From Certhia americana (Eukaryota > Chordata > Aves > Passeriformes > Certhiidae): a stretch of DNA of 64,000 bases. How positions within the stretch are numbered: position 1 is the stretch's first letter; the number at the start of each line of letters is the position of its first letter. The position numbers were made by a program, and so were the translations under genes. This document shows positions 1 through 12,768 of this stretch, piece by piece. The notes under the pieces are model-generated. The model was not told the DNA's origin and made no database searches. It saw nothing but the letters and a program-made list of their open reading frames with translations. The stretch spans positions 68,464,841 to 68,528,840 of the forward strand of contig CM031857.1 of NCBI GenBank assembly GCA_018697195.1, written 5' to 3'.

Positions 1-2626
1 GCATTTCAGTGTCATATATGTAATCATAGGAAGTATAAAAATGCTGCTACTTGTTCCTGACAGGAGAGACCTGGCTCCAGCCAGGGATGTTTAAGTACAC
101 TTGTCATGGCCAGAACAAGTGTTCTGGGTGCCTTATCAAAGATGACCAAGACCTGCATGTTGCATGGTGAGCTTGACAAGATGCCCATCTGTATCTACTC
201 CTTTATAATGGGGTCATTGGAACTGTTTTCTTCCATATAACATCAGATACAAACCACACTCCAGTCATTAATTAACCCCATTGTGATAATTCAAATTTAG
301 CTGCTTTTTCTGAATACTTGTGCTCAAATCGAATATACACAGCTTTTTTACATTAAGGCTGAGACTGGAAGGGATTCATATCACTCTGCATCAATGATCT
401 TCTCTGTTCATTATTGGCTGCTCCTTCCATCTTTATGTCATCCGAAAACTTTATTAGTGATGATTTAATATTTTATTCCAGGTCATTGATAAAAATATTA
501 AGTAGAAATAAACCTACTGGAATTTAGCTAAAAATGCACTCAGTCAACAATGATTAGTCATTTACAATTACATCTGGAGAGCTATCAATTAAACTGGTTT
601 TAATCTATTTAAATGGTGCTATATAACATATTGTTCTAATTTCATAATCAAAATGTCACAAGTCACCAAGTCAAATGTCTCACAGGAGTTTTAGTGTACT
701 ATATTCACTCAATTACCTTTAGTAGCTAAACTTTGAATCACATTACAGAATGAAGACCAAATTTCCAAGAGCCTGTATTGATTTGCATTAATTGTATTAT
801 TGTGTTTTAACTCTTTTTTAATGAAGTTGAATATAATCTGTTACTTGGCACAGAACAATAAGTCTATTATTATCTCAATCTTTTATTTTAGATTTTCTTC
901 TGTCAATTTTGATCTTTGAAGTAGTTTAAGAGCTATTGAAAAGAAAGAACCTATGGCTCAGGGAGATGCTTTTTTAGACATATTTCATTGTTTGCATGCA
1001 AGTCACCTGTTGATTTATTGTTGATTAATACTGGCATCTGTGTTTTAACTGACTTGCTTTAGTACTTGATGGCATTTCATCATCCTCTAAAGAGGCTCTA
1101 TCTCCTGGGGTTTTTTATCTATAAAAACACTTGCTTGTTGAATATTTTTTGTGTTATTACTCACATTGTACAGTACCAATCAAGTACTTTTGTTAGGATT
1201 TCTTTTGTTGGTTCACTTAAAAAATTGCTTTCTGTTATATTTAATTCTACTTGTCACAGTTTTTCATTGTGTCCTTTTACTTACCTCATCCAGTTCCTTC
1301 AGTTTCTAAATTTTCATGTACATTCAGCTCATATCAAATTTCTTTTTTGTGTTATACAGTGATAATCTGTACTTTGACTTTGGTATATCTCACAAGTACC
1401 TAATACTTTGATACTAGTAAACAAACAAAAATTTATGGAGAAGCACTAACTTCTCCATATTTAAAATTACAACATATTTCCAGCATGGATGTCTGATTTT
1501 GTTATTCATCTTCAAATTGAAATAAATACATATATTACATATATACATATGCTTCCTAGTGCTGCATGCAGTCTTCATCTAAGGTAGAATTTCCTATCAG
1601 ATTTTAAGAAATATAAACACATGGTTAATAAATTATGAGATCTTAAATATCTATGTCTTCTTCTTCTATTCTATAATAATAAAAAAGCTAAGATTTGCTT
1701 TTACTGAGCAGAAAAGGAATGGGAAAGAGAGAGGGAGAGAATGTAGGATTCATATGTATGATATCAAAGCACAAGACTGATATTCCTCTGAGGAAATTTT
1801 GACTTGCCTCACTACACATTGACAATTCACTAGGATGCAAAAGTCTTCACTTGGTGAGGTCTGCATGAGGTGAAGGAAACTAAAGCATTAAAGGCAGCAC
1901 TTCAGGGATCTATTTATTTTGTATTGAGTGTCTGGATTGATAGTATGGAGATGGGACTGGGCAGGCTGAGATGCAGCTGGGGGAGGGCTTGCAGGGATGC
2001 AGGAGCTGACTACTAGAGGCTGAAGAACATTTTGCTTCTGCATCACAATCCACCTGTACTCCACTAGTGGTCAGGGTATCTGCTTTCATGCGTACGATAC
2101 CATATTCCAGACAGCATTAAGGGGCAGGACAAAGCAAGGACCCTTAGATCTACTTTATTTGTTTACCTCTAAAGTGATTTATTTCTTCAACAGCAATGAT
2201 CCCTCAAATAGAAACATCTAATTAGAATATCAAGGTAAACCCGGAATGTGGCTCATAGACTAGAAGTTACTGATGCCAGAACTACCTCAGTTTGCCCAGC
2301 CTGATAACTCTCTCTCACTTAGCCTTAGATAAAGGCAGTAGGACTGACGTCTCTTAGGAAGTACATCCTCCAGGAGGATGAAATAATGCCAGGGAGAGTG
2401 TTTAGGCAATAGCATCCTGTTCTCACAACTTGGTTTCTTTCTCTTCTCCTTTTATTGCTTTTCTACAAAACAGTGAACACTTTTCTGCAGAGCAGCACAG
2501 ATTCAACAGTGCATCTGAAGAGGGTCAGTGGTCTCCCTTCATACATACAGAGTGTGAGGCTGCATGCCATAAGGCCAAACAGGTTAACTCACGATCTCCC
2601 AGTTTCTGAACAAGTACTGTGAGAGC
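1..2626. other. AT-rich non-coding stretch
   Basis: No recognisable gene or transposon. Open frames are short (the longest, at 1066-1362, encodes a T-rich hydrophobic composition expected of AT-rich DNA) and match no family I know. TAAT- and ATATAC-rich patches occur around 1520-1560. One exon-like segment at 64-166 has splice-like signals and is discussed under findings. The absence of CpG clusters argues against a promoter. Confidence 0.6.
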
Positions 2627-2651
2627 TAATTAATTAATTAATTAATTAATT
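2627..2651. repeat. (TAAT)n microsatellite
   Basis: A perfect run of about six TAAT units. It is self-complementary (AATT-rich) and therefore likely length-variable between individuals. Confidence 0.9.
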
Positions 2652-2715
2652 GAATAAATTACTATTTATGAAAGACAATGACTGTAAATTTCAGTGTTAC
2701 TACTGCAACAGATCA

Positions 2716-2754
2716 GATCACAGTATCAGTTAGATACTGTGATCCAGTATCTAA
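2716..2754. repeat. Three-arm inverted repeat
   Basis: Arm A gatcacagtatc (2716-2727) is the exact reverse complement of arm B gatactgtgatc (2733-2744), with a 5-nt loop. Arm B also overlaps ttagatactg (2730-2739), which is the exact reverse complement of arm C cagtatctaa (2745-2754), with spacer tgatc. The middle arm can therefore pair with either neighbour. The simplest origin is replication template switching. A regulatory role is only a possibility. Confidence 0.85.
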
Positions 2755-4618
2755 CATACCAAGCTTAACATAGGACTTAAGTAGAGGAAACTCAGCTGGT
2801 GATGTCTCAATGGCTTTATGATGCCTGGAGGTGCAGCCTTGTCCAGGCAACAGACTTTAGTCACTCAAATGGATTTTATAGCCAAACCAGAAGTATGCAT
2901 AGTGTCTCAGATACTTCTGTGGTGTCTGCAGGCTTTTGTGCATCATGCTTCACTTTTGGGACCAGGCACCCAAGCCTTTATTTGTCTTCCGGTGCTGCTA
3001 ATACTGCATCCAGTGTATCCCCAGCCACACTCAGCACAGGCTCTCACAGAAAAGCTGCCAGCATTTGCTCAGCAGATGCTTTTGCTGAGTTTGCTGTAAC
3101 TGGGTCCTCCAGAGTATTGTACAGCTTTTTCGAAGTGTAATAATTAGAATTCTTTGGACCAGTAGGACAAGCTGATTGCCAATAGCAGTGCCTTTTTCTC
3201 CCTATTACCACATGTGCACTAGTGTTTGTTTTTGTTATTGTAAAAGTAAAGTATGACTGCATTTTCCTCTTTTCCTTTTGATCCTAATGCTCAGTTTGCC
3301 CCTGAACTTGTGATATCCCCCCTCCATTTCACAGTGTTTGATCTAGCTATCTAAAATCAGGGAACAGATGAGATCTCAGCATCCAGAGCTCCATGTTAAG
3401 AAATTATATTGGAGAGCAAAGACTTCCCCTTTGCCTTGGATTTTTCACTTCAGCAGAAAGACAAGTGAGTTAATAGGGAAGGATGTGATTCAAGCTATAG
3501 AACATCTTAGTTTCCATAAATCCCTTATGGTCCCTTTCTGTGTGCTGGTCCAGCTTTGTGTTGAATTTCCATCCCTTGGAAGCAAAGGTGCAATCGAAGC
3601 TGCTGTAGATCCTCAGGCTTCATTTTGATACACAGCAGTGCTACACAGCCAGATGTACACCAAGAATCCTTGGGAACTAATTTTTACAACCTTTACCATA
3701 GATGTGAGCCCATCTGAGCTTTAGCTACCCTATGCTTTCATGAGATCTATATTCATGCACAAATCACATGGGAACTAGAATAAAAGATTATTCTGTAGTC
3801 TTCTCATCTATCTGGCAGCATGGTGCACAATTCATCACCACAGCATCCTCCTCCTGTTGCCCCATTTTGTGTTTAGAAACTGCTTGAAGGACTTTTGTGT
3901 CTAGGTGACTTAATATGATATTGATTTCTGATTTTTCATAGAGTTTACCAAACATTGCGATTTTTCTTTGTCAGTGTTATTAGCAACAAGGAAATGTGTT
4001 ACCTGCTGGTTACCATCAGTCAGAGAAAATAAGCTATTCATACTTCTTGTTAAGCATGACACATTTCTAATGTTTTTCAAAAGTATTCTTATATTTCTGG
4101 TGTTGTTTCTGTTCTATATTTCCCAGAACATCTGTCCTTCCCCATCCTTTAAAGTATGGTATCTTTTCATGCTTATGTGTTTACAGCAAATGAGTTCTTT
4201 ATAATCAGAAGAATTTGCATCAAGTAAAAAGATAAACTACTATCAACTTTCTATTCAAATAAAACTCCTGAAATCAACATTACACTAATCAAAAGAGGTG
4301 CAGGTAAACAGATAATTTTGTTAGATGGTCTAAAAGATTGTTTTAGTAAGTACTAGGGAAAGAACAATTAGAGATCTCTCTAGACGTCTTTGAAGAGAGG
4401 TAAATGAAGAGATTTCCTTCTTATATAGAAAATTTTAAATAAGGATGAATTTAATAAAATGCTAGCAAGTGATGCCTTGGGTTTTTGTTTCTGTATTTTT
4501 TCAGATTCTCTGCTGCCTGGTATGTAACTCTGAAACTTCATATTAGGTGTTAGTAAGTTCTTTTCACAGGGTAGTTAGGAAAAACAATCCCTTCCCAGCT
4601 ACAGAATCAGGGACAACT
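2755..4618. other. Unassigned non-coding DNA
   Basis: Overlapping open frames of 113 and 93 codons sit at about 2800-3140, and others at 3368-3628 and 3968-4204. None shows a domain, and several frames and both strands are open together in the somewhat GC-richer patch at 2800-3130. That is the pattern of chance open frames rather than coding selection. No transposon is recognised. Confidence 0.5.
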
Positions 4619-4916
4619 GTTACCCAAAAAGCATGAACAATAGGGAGGAAAGGGGGCAAGCCAGGGGGTTGGGACTTTATAACCTGAAGCTGTGGTTGGA
4701 AAATTGACCCAATATGTAGATGAACCAAAACTTATAAAAGTGTAAAAAGTGGGGACCAGGATCTATCTTGGCTCCATCCTGGGTGTAGCCCTGGCAAGGC
4801 TCTTGTACAGCCCATGGTGTATCCTTTCAATAAATACCTATTTTGTTCTTTTAACTGTCTAGTCTCTGTTCCAGATCAGTCTTTCTAGCATCAGTTCTGG
4901 CACCCTGCGAAGGGAC
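4619..4916 (+). mobile_element. Degraded endogenous-retrovirus LTR with primer-binding-site-like tail
   Basis: The segment has LTR layout. A TG start is possible at 4619 (5' edge uncertain). A TATA box TATAAAAG lies at 4733-4740, a polyadenylation signal AATAAA about 90 bp later at 4829-4834, and a T-rich U5-like stretch ends in CA at 4893. Four bases on, tggcaccctgcgaagggac (4898-4916) resembles, but is not identical to, a tRNA-Lys-type primer binding site. That order fits a 5' LTR plus the start of the leader. No gag, pol or env reading frame follows, so the internal region is deleted or decayed beyond recognition. No flanking target duplication was found. The family is unassigned; a length near 275 bp is within the range of small avian ERV LTRs. 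Confidence 0.5.
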
Positions 4917-5936
4917 AGCAAGGCGTCATAAGTACAAGTATAATTAGCATGATATAAACTGTAAATGATGACAAAGCCAATTACCTCATTCCCAAAGAGA
5001 TGGTCATCACTATATTGATGCTTTTCTCATATGCATATGTCTCAAAGAGCAGCAAAATTAACATTGAAGAATTTTTGTCTCATGTATTAAATTTCAAAGA
5101 GTCATTCCTCCAAAACAGTGATGAACAGAGCAAAAGGTTTAAATACAGTAAGAGTCATGGCCTTTCTTCTGACTTTGTGTGGGCAGAAAATTGACTGGGG
5201 CAGCCTAAGCACATGGTTTACAGGGAATTCACATAACCTGAAATGCTGTAGGCATCTACACTGGAGTTTGTTATCTGTCCTCCTTTTCTGTTCTTGAAAA
5301 GGAAGAAGTGGTTCTAAGGAGACAACAGTTCATGCCCTCACAAAGTAGGCCATGGAGCTAGGTGAGAGAAATCACATCCCAAAACAAGTCATCTTCTATT
5401 AACTACAAGAGCCCATCATGACGAAGGTGGATACAGATGATTCTGCTGCAGATGTACAGAGCCATTGGACCTTCATGTTCCTCTTGTTTACAGGAGGGTA
5501 AAACTGATCATTTCTTAAGGAAACCAGGTGAAAGCCCATTTGTCTTCCTTTGACTGTGTATCTCTGACTCATAGGTAATTTCTGACATAATTGCTGTGCT
5601 TCCACACTTCTTCCATATTTTCCATTCTGATCAGTTTCCATGCCCATCCACTGTTTTTATTCTCATTTGGATATTTCTGACCTTTCTGAAGATATCCACT
5701 CCTCTGCTTTGCAGTGGCCAGCTTATGCTTCCACAATTTATAGAACAGAATTCATCCCAAAAAATTTCACTGGTGTCTATTTTATTCAATATTTAAAAAG
5801 AAAATTCCTATTTTTTTCTCTTAACTGTTGATATTTTAGGTAGATGAGTAGCAACGTGAGGGAAAACTGAATGGTGAAGTAGAAAAAAAAATGAGGAGAC
5901 ATGTAGTAATATTTTTAAACTACATAAAGATATTGA
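4917..5936. other. Unassigned non-coding DNA after the LTR
   Basis: This is where a provirus body would lie if the LTR were a 5' LTR, but no retroviral protein motif is visible. The 64-codon frame at 5000-5194 and the opposing frames around 5399-5831 match nothing I know. Confidence 0.5.
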
Positions 5937-6125
5937 AGGAGGTCAGGATTAATGGGCTTAAATTAATGAGACTCCAGTTAGACATCTGGGAAACGTTTCT
6001 AGCAGTAAAGTGGTAGATTAAGTTGCTTGGGGAGGCCACAAGAGCTCCATCAATGGAAGTTTTTAAGAACAGGTTGAACAAACTTCTGCCAAGATTCATG
6101 CTCTGAAACTGCCCTGAGGAGTCTA
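5937..6125 (+). mobile_element. Old CR1 LINE 3' fragment
   Basis: The order of blocks matches the end of CR1 open reading frame 2: 'caggattaatgggctta', 'gttagacatctggg', 'agtaaagtggt', 'gcttggggaggc', 'agctccatcaatggaag', 'tttttaagaacaggttgaac'. These correspond to the region encoding the C-terminal part of the pol protein, running toward the 3' UTR. The copy is 5'-truncated, carries many small changes and lacks a recognisable 3' octamer repeat. It is therefore older and of a different subfamily from the copies at 29-52 kb. Confidence 0.75.
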
Positions 6126-7519
6126 TTAAATTTGCATGAATTATGGTCACCACTCACAAGAGTTATATTAATACCACAGGAGTGTCATGATGCAAAAGAC
6201 ACACAGCAGAAGGCAACAGAGGCTTATCACAAGGTGATACTACTGCTCTGCTGAAGTAAGAATTTGCTTTCTCCTCCTTGCCTTCCACCTACCTTCTCTC
6301 TCTTCCCAAAAAGATTGGTGCATTGCCTCCCCAAGAGTGTGGGATTGGAGAGGAGGGATGTGCTTCCCAAAAGGGCAAGGAATGAGGCTCCCTGGTGTTT
6401 TGCACATACTCTTCCTTACTGACTTCTTTCTTCCCCACTGTTCACTCAGGCCATATTTAAGTTGCGAGGCTTGGGAAATTACTTGTTTCCAGATACAGAT
6501 GCATGCTCCTGCCAAATCCTTTATTCACTGTCAGGATGAGAACTTTTCTGTCTCTGCCCTAGGAATCCTGAGCCTAAGGTTTACAAGAAAGACTGAGTCT
6601 TTCAAAAACTTCCTCTCTCTGAACACAGGAGATACCAGGACCTTGGCACTCTTCATTAGAATTCTTACTTCTTCTTTCCTCCTCCTTCCCATCTGATTTG
6701 TACTACTTCAAGTCTTTTCTTGATTTACTTCTTAACTGCTTGTTTGCCAGTTTTTCTTGACATTTTCCTCTCCTTGAATATCTCTTCTTATTTCCAAAGC
6801 ATTTTATGGTTCCTCTTTGAGAAATAAATTCTCTCATTCCAAATTAGACTAGTCCAGAATAATTTAATTAAAGTAAGATCTGTGTAAGATTACTGTTATT
6901 TATAACAATAATTAAGAAAAAGTAAAAGGATCTTTGAATTAAATAAGTTTCACTGCCTGAATCATCATCTTCCTCTGTCTACCATATCACTCTGTGACAA
7001 AAACTAACAGATTTTATGTTTGCTTGTGTCATTTTTAAGTTCTAAAGCTGTCTTAGCTTTTTTCTAGGAAAAATTTTTCATTCAAATTATGCAATACACT
7101 TAGTTCAATATCTTCCACCTCTTATATGAAACAAATACTTTATAATCAGAACGTGCATATCTAATCCAAAGTCTTAATTCTGTAAATACATTCCTTTGTA
7201 GAAAATATCTAGCTCCATTTCCCTGTAAATTATTTTACAGAACATGACAGAAGTGATGCACAGGTAAATAAATGCATACAATTTTATAATCTTTTGTATA
7301 AATGTACCTGTAGCTTGATGACTAATTAGAAGAGAGAGAAAAAAAAAATAAAGGCAAACACATATTAAGAGGAAATACTGCAAGGTGTTCAGCTATCATT
7401 GGAACTGTAAAATTGAGAGAAGGGATAAATTAAATAGTGTGGAACCTGGGGATACTTATTAGGCCATCAGCAGGGAGCAAGATGGTGGTGTCACACCTAG
7501 CAGAAGGAGGAAGACTCAT
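6126..7519. other. Unassigned non-coding DNA
   Basis: Contains a pyrimidine-rich patch near 6240-6460 with overlapping open frames on both strands (119 codons on plus at 6337-6696, 91 on minus at 6240-6515). Neither has a recognisable domain, and their mutual overlap suggests low stop-codon density rather than genes. From 6700 the DNA is AT-rich, with an A run near 7340. Confidence 0.5.
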
Positions 7520-7720
7520 GTAAAGTTGGACGAGATCCAGTTTGTGCTGTAGATTTATGCAGTTAATTTTGTCCCTTGGCTGCATTCTGATGAGCATTTC
7601 TCCCCGACATACACCAAGAAAATTGCTTGATTATAGCTGTGTTAATGGTAATCAGCATGCTAATGAGCACCAGAAGGTCATTACAGAAAAGAGAGGTTCA
7701 AAGATGTATAACCTAGAGGA
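7520..7720. promoter_or_regulatory. Possible conserved non-coding element
   Basis: Low-repeat sequence with several homeodomain-type TAAT cores ('cagttaatttt', 'gtgttaatggtaatcagc', 'gctaatgagc') packed into about 130 bp. This is the texture often seen in vertebrate developmental enhancers. It is inference from base pattern alone; conservation cannot be seen in a single sequence. Confidence 0.2.
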
Positions 7721-8513
7721 GAAGATGAAGTAAATCTTCAGGGAATGCAAGTGTCTTGTTTGTAGGTCATAGATTATTTGTTTTGGTCATTGTAGAGCAC
7801 CAGGAGTTTAATTTAAGGACAGAAAAAGATTAAGCTTTTTGAATTTTAGGAGCAGCATAACTTAATTAAATATATGCCTATGAAGTAGACAGCAAACAGT
7901 GCTGGATTGTTTTTGTTCTATTCTATTCTATTGCATTCCTTGATTGAGATGATACAAGTGTAGTTTATGTCTTTCATGACGTGAATCTAACATTTATTCA
8001 TGCTTAATATAAAAATAGGAGTAACACAGCATTTTGTAATTTGCGAATAAAACAGAGTAAAAGAGGAAAGGTTTTGCAGAAAGAAATCCAGAGCCTGTCA
8101 AAATATAAAGTGAACATTAAAAGGCAGCGAAATCAGAGGAAAATGAAAATCTATCAATGTGTAAGAGATGCCAGTGAGATTAAAGAAACCATGCAAAATA
8201 GTAGTTACAAAATTAGTAAAATGTTGCATATCAGTTACATAAATATCATAGGGAGCATGTAAAATGCTAAGCTGGTAAATATCTTCCTATTTAATTCAAA
8301 TTTCTAGTTCTGTTTCAAAAGGTTAATGTGCTCCCTGTTAGAAAACAACATTTTGATGGTTTTTCCAGAGAGAAAATGACGCTGAATAAGGATTACATAT
8401 GCTTTAGGGGAAGTCTCAGGAAGAGGGAAATCTTACAGAAATATTGAAAGAGTAAGTTTAGGAGGTTTAACACCTCTGATGTTCTAGGCAGCCCAGATTT
8501 AGATGGAGATATT

Positions 8514-8547
8514 AAAAAAAAAAAACCAAAAAAACAAAGAAAACACA
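8514..8547. repeat. A-rich low-complexity tract
   Basis: Runs of A broken by CC, C and G. It could be the decayed poly(A) tail of a retrocopy, but the DNA on its left matches nothing I know, so only low complexity is supported. Confidence 0.7.
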
Positions 8548-9583
8548 GCTACCTTCAGTATTGGCAAGTAGTTGAAGTTCATAGGAGAACTGCATCTCTC
8601 AGCTCTAGCAGGAAAAATAGGAACAAATGCTTTGAAAGGACATTTGCATGTAGGTGGCTGAACAGGATGCACTTAAGCTTTTCTGGACCTCTAGAAGCTG
8701 TAAAATCAGAGAACATAAGCAGAGAAAACACCAACACAAGCAAGCACTCCCACCCCACTTTCTTGTTTTGTTGGGGTTTTTTTGGTCCCTTTATTTATGG
8801 GTCTCAGGAGGATTAATTATACATTGAATCAAAAGCCAATCCTATCTTGAGCTGTGTGGAAAAATTCCCACAATTGCCAGAGAAATTAGTAAGCTGTTTT
8901 GGACAGCTAGAAAGTGACTACACTTCCTCAGAGAATCTACATCTCTAACATCCAGCACCTAAAGCTCAGATGCTACAACAAAAAGGTTTTAATCCCTTCC
9001 AAGAGTCATGTGTAGTTTAAAGGCTGTAAAATAATTCTAATCCTTATTTTAAAAATTATGTCTGCCTTGAAGTCTTATGCTTATCTATGCCACTAGTTAA
9101 AAGCCCACACCAACCCTACTAACTTCTACCATTTCAAAGACCTGCTGTGATTATTTAGGCCTCCTTATAGTAAACAGAGAGTAATTGGTACTTTCAGAGG
9201 TTGGACTCACCCTAAAGTGGACAGAGATGACACAACAAGGTTACCAACACATGCAGTCTATGTTTGAAATGCTGTACTGCACAGTGCCACCTGCACCAGG
9301 TTGGTAAAATAGGAGCTAAGGGATGTACCAATCCTTTTGAAATGCTACCTGGATGCCTGGTGAGCACCCCGGGCATCTGTTTTTCACATGGACAACTGAA
9401 TTGAAGCACAGCTGCTCAAGAAAAGCTGTCTTCTAGGAACACTCATCTCCAATTTTAAATTGTAGAAGGTGGAAGGTATTTTGCACTAGCTACTTACCTC
9501 TTAGGCCATTTAAAATAAAAGGGAAAATACTTGGAGTGCGTATTGTTTAAAAAAAAAAAATAAAAATTCTTCTCCAGAGAAGG

Positions 9584-9602
9584 CTCTGGGCTCTGGGCTC
9601 TG
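9584..9602. repeat. Short CTCTGGG tandem repeat
   Basis: The 7-bp unit ctctggg is repeated about 2.7 times without mismatch, just right of the A run at 9549-9566. Confidence 0.8.
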
Positions 9603-12600
9603 TTCCTGCAAGTACTTTTCAAAACTGTGAGAAGGCTGAGCTTCCTACATATTTTCTTAAGAAGCTTCCCTTCTGCTCAGATCGGAACAAAAAAGGTGCA
9701 ATGAAAAATTGCACCAAAACCCCATGCAATATCAACTGTGGCATTTGTATGACCAAACATGTGAAACAGCAATGCCATTGGTTGCAAAATCTACAAAGAA
9801 TTAAGTGTGATGGCAAAATAATGTAAGAAATTCTGAGATCAAAACAGAGCAGAGATCAGGTAGGGGGTGATGGATATGGCATGTGGTGTGATCCCCAGAC
9901 TGTTCTCACAGAAAGGGACAAAACAAAAACCATGAATAAGTATAGAGTGTGCCAAAAAAGCAGAAAGTTGCATAAAGTCAGGACGACTGATTGCAGTAAG
10001 AGAAGGCCCACACTACCTTGGGGGAACTGCCTTGTGTCAAAGAGCTTACCAAGGACAGGTACAGACTCAACACAGAGGTGAATTCATGTGCACAAACTTG
10101 ATCTCCTGGTGGTATTTTAGCTCCCTTAGGGTATTTATGCCACTGCACCTATGTAATTGACAGCTATGGCATGACAACTGTGGCAAAGGTAAGTCTGACT
10201 GAGGTGGAAGTGAGGTGGTGATACGTGACTGTGTTTCAATTATTGTACCTTATCCTGTGGAATAAGGAGTACTCTTGAGAAGGTGGAAGTCTGACACAGA
10301 GAACAGCTAAGGGCTAGGAGGAGCTAAAACAAAACAGCATCTTATGAAGTTGAACCACAAATCTCAAAAGGTAGATCAGTTAATTAAACTGCATGAGTTT
10401 CATACATACAGACTACACAGAAAAGCCCAAGCATCAGCACTCCCAACACAGGTGTTTCAGGAGAGTGTCTGCATTTGTAAATTTTTTAAAATTGTTCTGA
10501 ACATAGCCAAGCCTGAGAAAAATGCCAAGGGATTGAATTATTTCTTTAACAACTTTCGCAGATAATTTTCCTTTTTTACCCATAGTGTGTCCCCGAAGAA
10601 AAGTGTGAAGTTGAAATGTTGCACCTTCCTTCTAAAGACAGAATAATGGCTGAGTTGTTAAGGTTTACTTTCTTTGGGAAATTGGACATGCTGGTAGCAT
10701 TTGGCAATTTGCCATAGAAACAGGAAAAACTAATGCTACCTTTTTACAGTTGCCTTTTGGAATATAAGCTAATCAGCTCCTGAATTATTCCCTCATTCAC
10801 TGAATGCCTTATTAAGGGGTTTCCAGAAAGGAAAATATCCAAAGGCATAGAATTTGCAACAGCAAAGTACTATTCTCTGAGTGATCATGGTGAATGCTAC
10901 ATGATATAAATAGGAATGCAAAAGAAAAGTAAACTGTGCAACTTTTTATAGGACTCCCTAATTCATTATGGATTACAAATTAAAAATGTTAATACAAATT
11001 TCAAATTCAGTTTCTTTTCTCACTAGTCCCCAAGGAATAAGATAAACACTGTGAGCTAATGACCAAATTATTATTATTTAAACTGAAATTATATAGCTAA
11101 CAGAAGCAGTCTACAAAAAAATCCCAAACTTGCCACATTTGAAGTTCAAGTCCAGTCAAAACATCTGAAGGATACATTTCATTTTAAAAGATAAGAATAT
11201 TGAATCACTAAGAAATTGTGAATCTAAATGGACTGTTAAAATAGTTCCCAGAAGAAATATTTCCTTCCAGATTATGCATATCAAAGCCATAATTGTTTCT
11301 TACAATAAACAAGGATAAAAATAGAAATAAAAATCTTCAAGACCAAGCTGCCATTGGACACTGAAAGAACATTAATAATAGAATTAAATACCTGCATGTA
11401 CAAATTCATCTAGACAGCACAAGCTGAGTATTTTGAGATACTATTTAAAGTAATTATTAAGGCATTTCATGCTTCCCACAAAAAATCCTAACTTTACCCA
11501 CTGTGATCTTCACTATATCATGATCAATTTCTCATAAAGATTTTATGGTCTGTTTCTTGCATTTATAGTCACAAAGAGAAGTAAGCTGAAGATTAACATT
11601 TCTGATGGCAGACTATTAGCAGAATTCTATGCTGAGGAGAAAAGCATAGAAAAAAAACATAGAAAGGAAATTGAATTAAAATTAATTAAATTAAACCATT
11701 CAGAATTTACCTGATTTTAAGTTAGGGCATAGGATTATAGGCTCAATTTACTTGTCAATATACTGACTTTCAATGGTGTTTGAGAGACTCAGTGTTTTCT
11801 ACCTTACCTCAAGCTGCTGCTCCAGAGGAGTTCACACTTACTGCAAAGATAGTAACGTCTGCCAGGACTATGCAGAAATGTGAGTTATACTTTTGACATC
11901 CAAAAAATATAGATAGATAGGTTCCTATGAGATAGTAACTGCTTTTAACCTCCATATTTCAGGTCCAGTTGCTTAAACAAGGGTATCTATTGTCATTTGA
12001 GGTACTCCTATGTAACTTATCCAGCCAGTTCCTACATGGGAATTCCATATGTCCTTGGTCAAATCTACCAGTCCTGTGTAGAGAGGAAAATTCTGGAAGC
12101 AGCAGAAGGTAGGACCTTAGAAAAGGTTCAGAACTGGACTTTTTGATGATAAGAACTAGGGGGAAAAAAAGGTGTAAATATGTAAATTATTGTTTAGAAA
12201 AGATGAGATTATGGCAATAAAAGCTGTTAAAATGTGGAAAGGTAGAGAGAAAAAATGTGGTCCCTAGCTGTTTGCTCAACATCATAATGCAAGTGACAGA
12301 AGATGGTGAAAGGTATTAATAGGGACAGATCCCAAAATCTAACAGGAGGAGATGAAGAAACACTTTCCAGAAAGTAACACTGCTCAAGAGGGGATTGAAT
12401 ATCAAACATATTTGGACTTAGCACAGTAAAAATAGCAAAAAAACCTCAGCTTGATGTGAATTCTGGGGGTTCAGGTGTTCTTCACTCATCAAATACGAGT
12501 TTGTAAAATTATTTATTAACTGTCTCTTCCTTCAGACATACTGCCCATGCTCCTTCACAGAATTGTTATCTGTCAGTATAAGGGTCAACAGTTACCCCTT

Positions 12601-12768
12601 TTATCACATTCCTCATGGCATGTTTTAAATTCTCACTTTAGATTAAGTTAATTTCTTGGTAGATTTTTGTTCTTTTCTTTCATTTTAAAGGCATCTTAAA
12701 ACAATAACTCATATGTAAACCTCTTCTGAGCTAATAAACCCTGGAGGGCCCATCATGTGCTGCTGTTC

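Larger units (their letters stand above)
7721..12768. other. Transposon-poor AT-rich DNA with small simple repeats
   Basis: No gene or large repeat recognised. Small features are a (TTCTA)3 run at 7916-7930, an A-rich stretch at 8514-8547, an A run at 9549-9566 and a GGGCTCT-type tandem at 9584-9602. Open frames up to about 75 codons look like chance. Isolated good donor-like sites occur (AAAG|GTAAGT at 10188) without a convincing partner. Confidence 0.5.

Noticed and set aside
111..126. cagaaca-ag-tgttctg palindrome resembling a glucocorticoid response element
   Set aside because: The half-sites are separated by two bases; steroid-receptor elements of this type use three.
1066..1362. 98-codon plus-strand open frame
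   Set aside because: Composition (F, L, I, S rich) is what AT-rich DNA gives; no domain, no splice or promoter support.
2799..3262. Overlapping open frames on both strands
   Set aside because: Simultaneously open frames in a GC-richer patch point to low stop density, not coding.
6240..6696. 119-codon plus frame and 91-codon minus frame
   Set aside because: They overlap each other, lack domains, and sit in a pyrimidine-rich patch.
10130..10188. 59-nt segment ending in a strong donor (AAAG|GTAAGT)
   Set aside because: The acceptor (ctcccttag) is short and weak, and only 19 codons are open.
11808..11840. Minus-strand 33-nt splice-bounded segment
   Set aside because: One of several short decoy pairs, listed here to show how often such pairs occur by chance.
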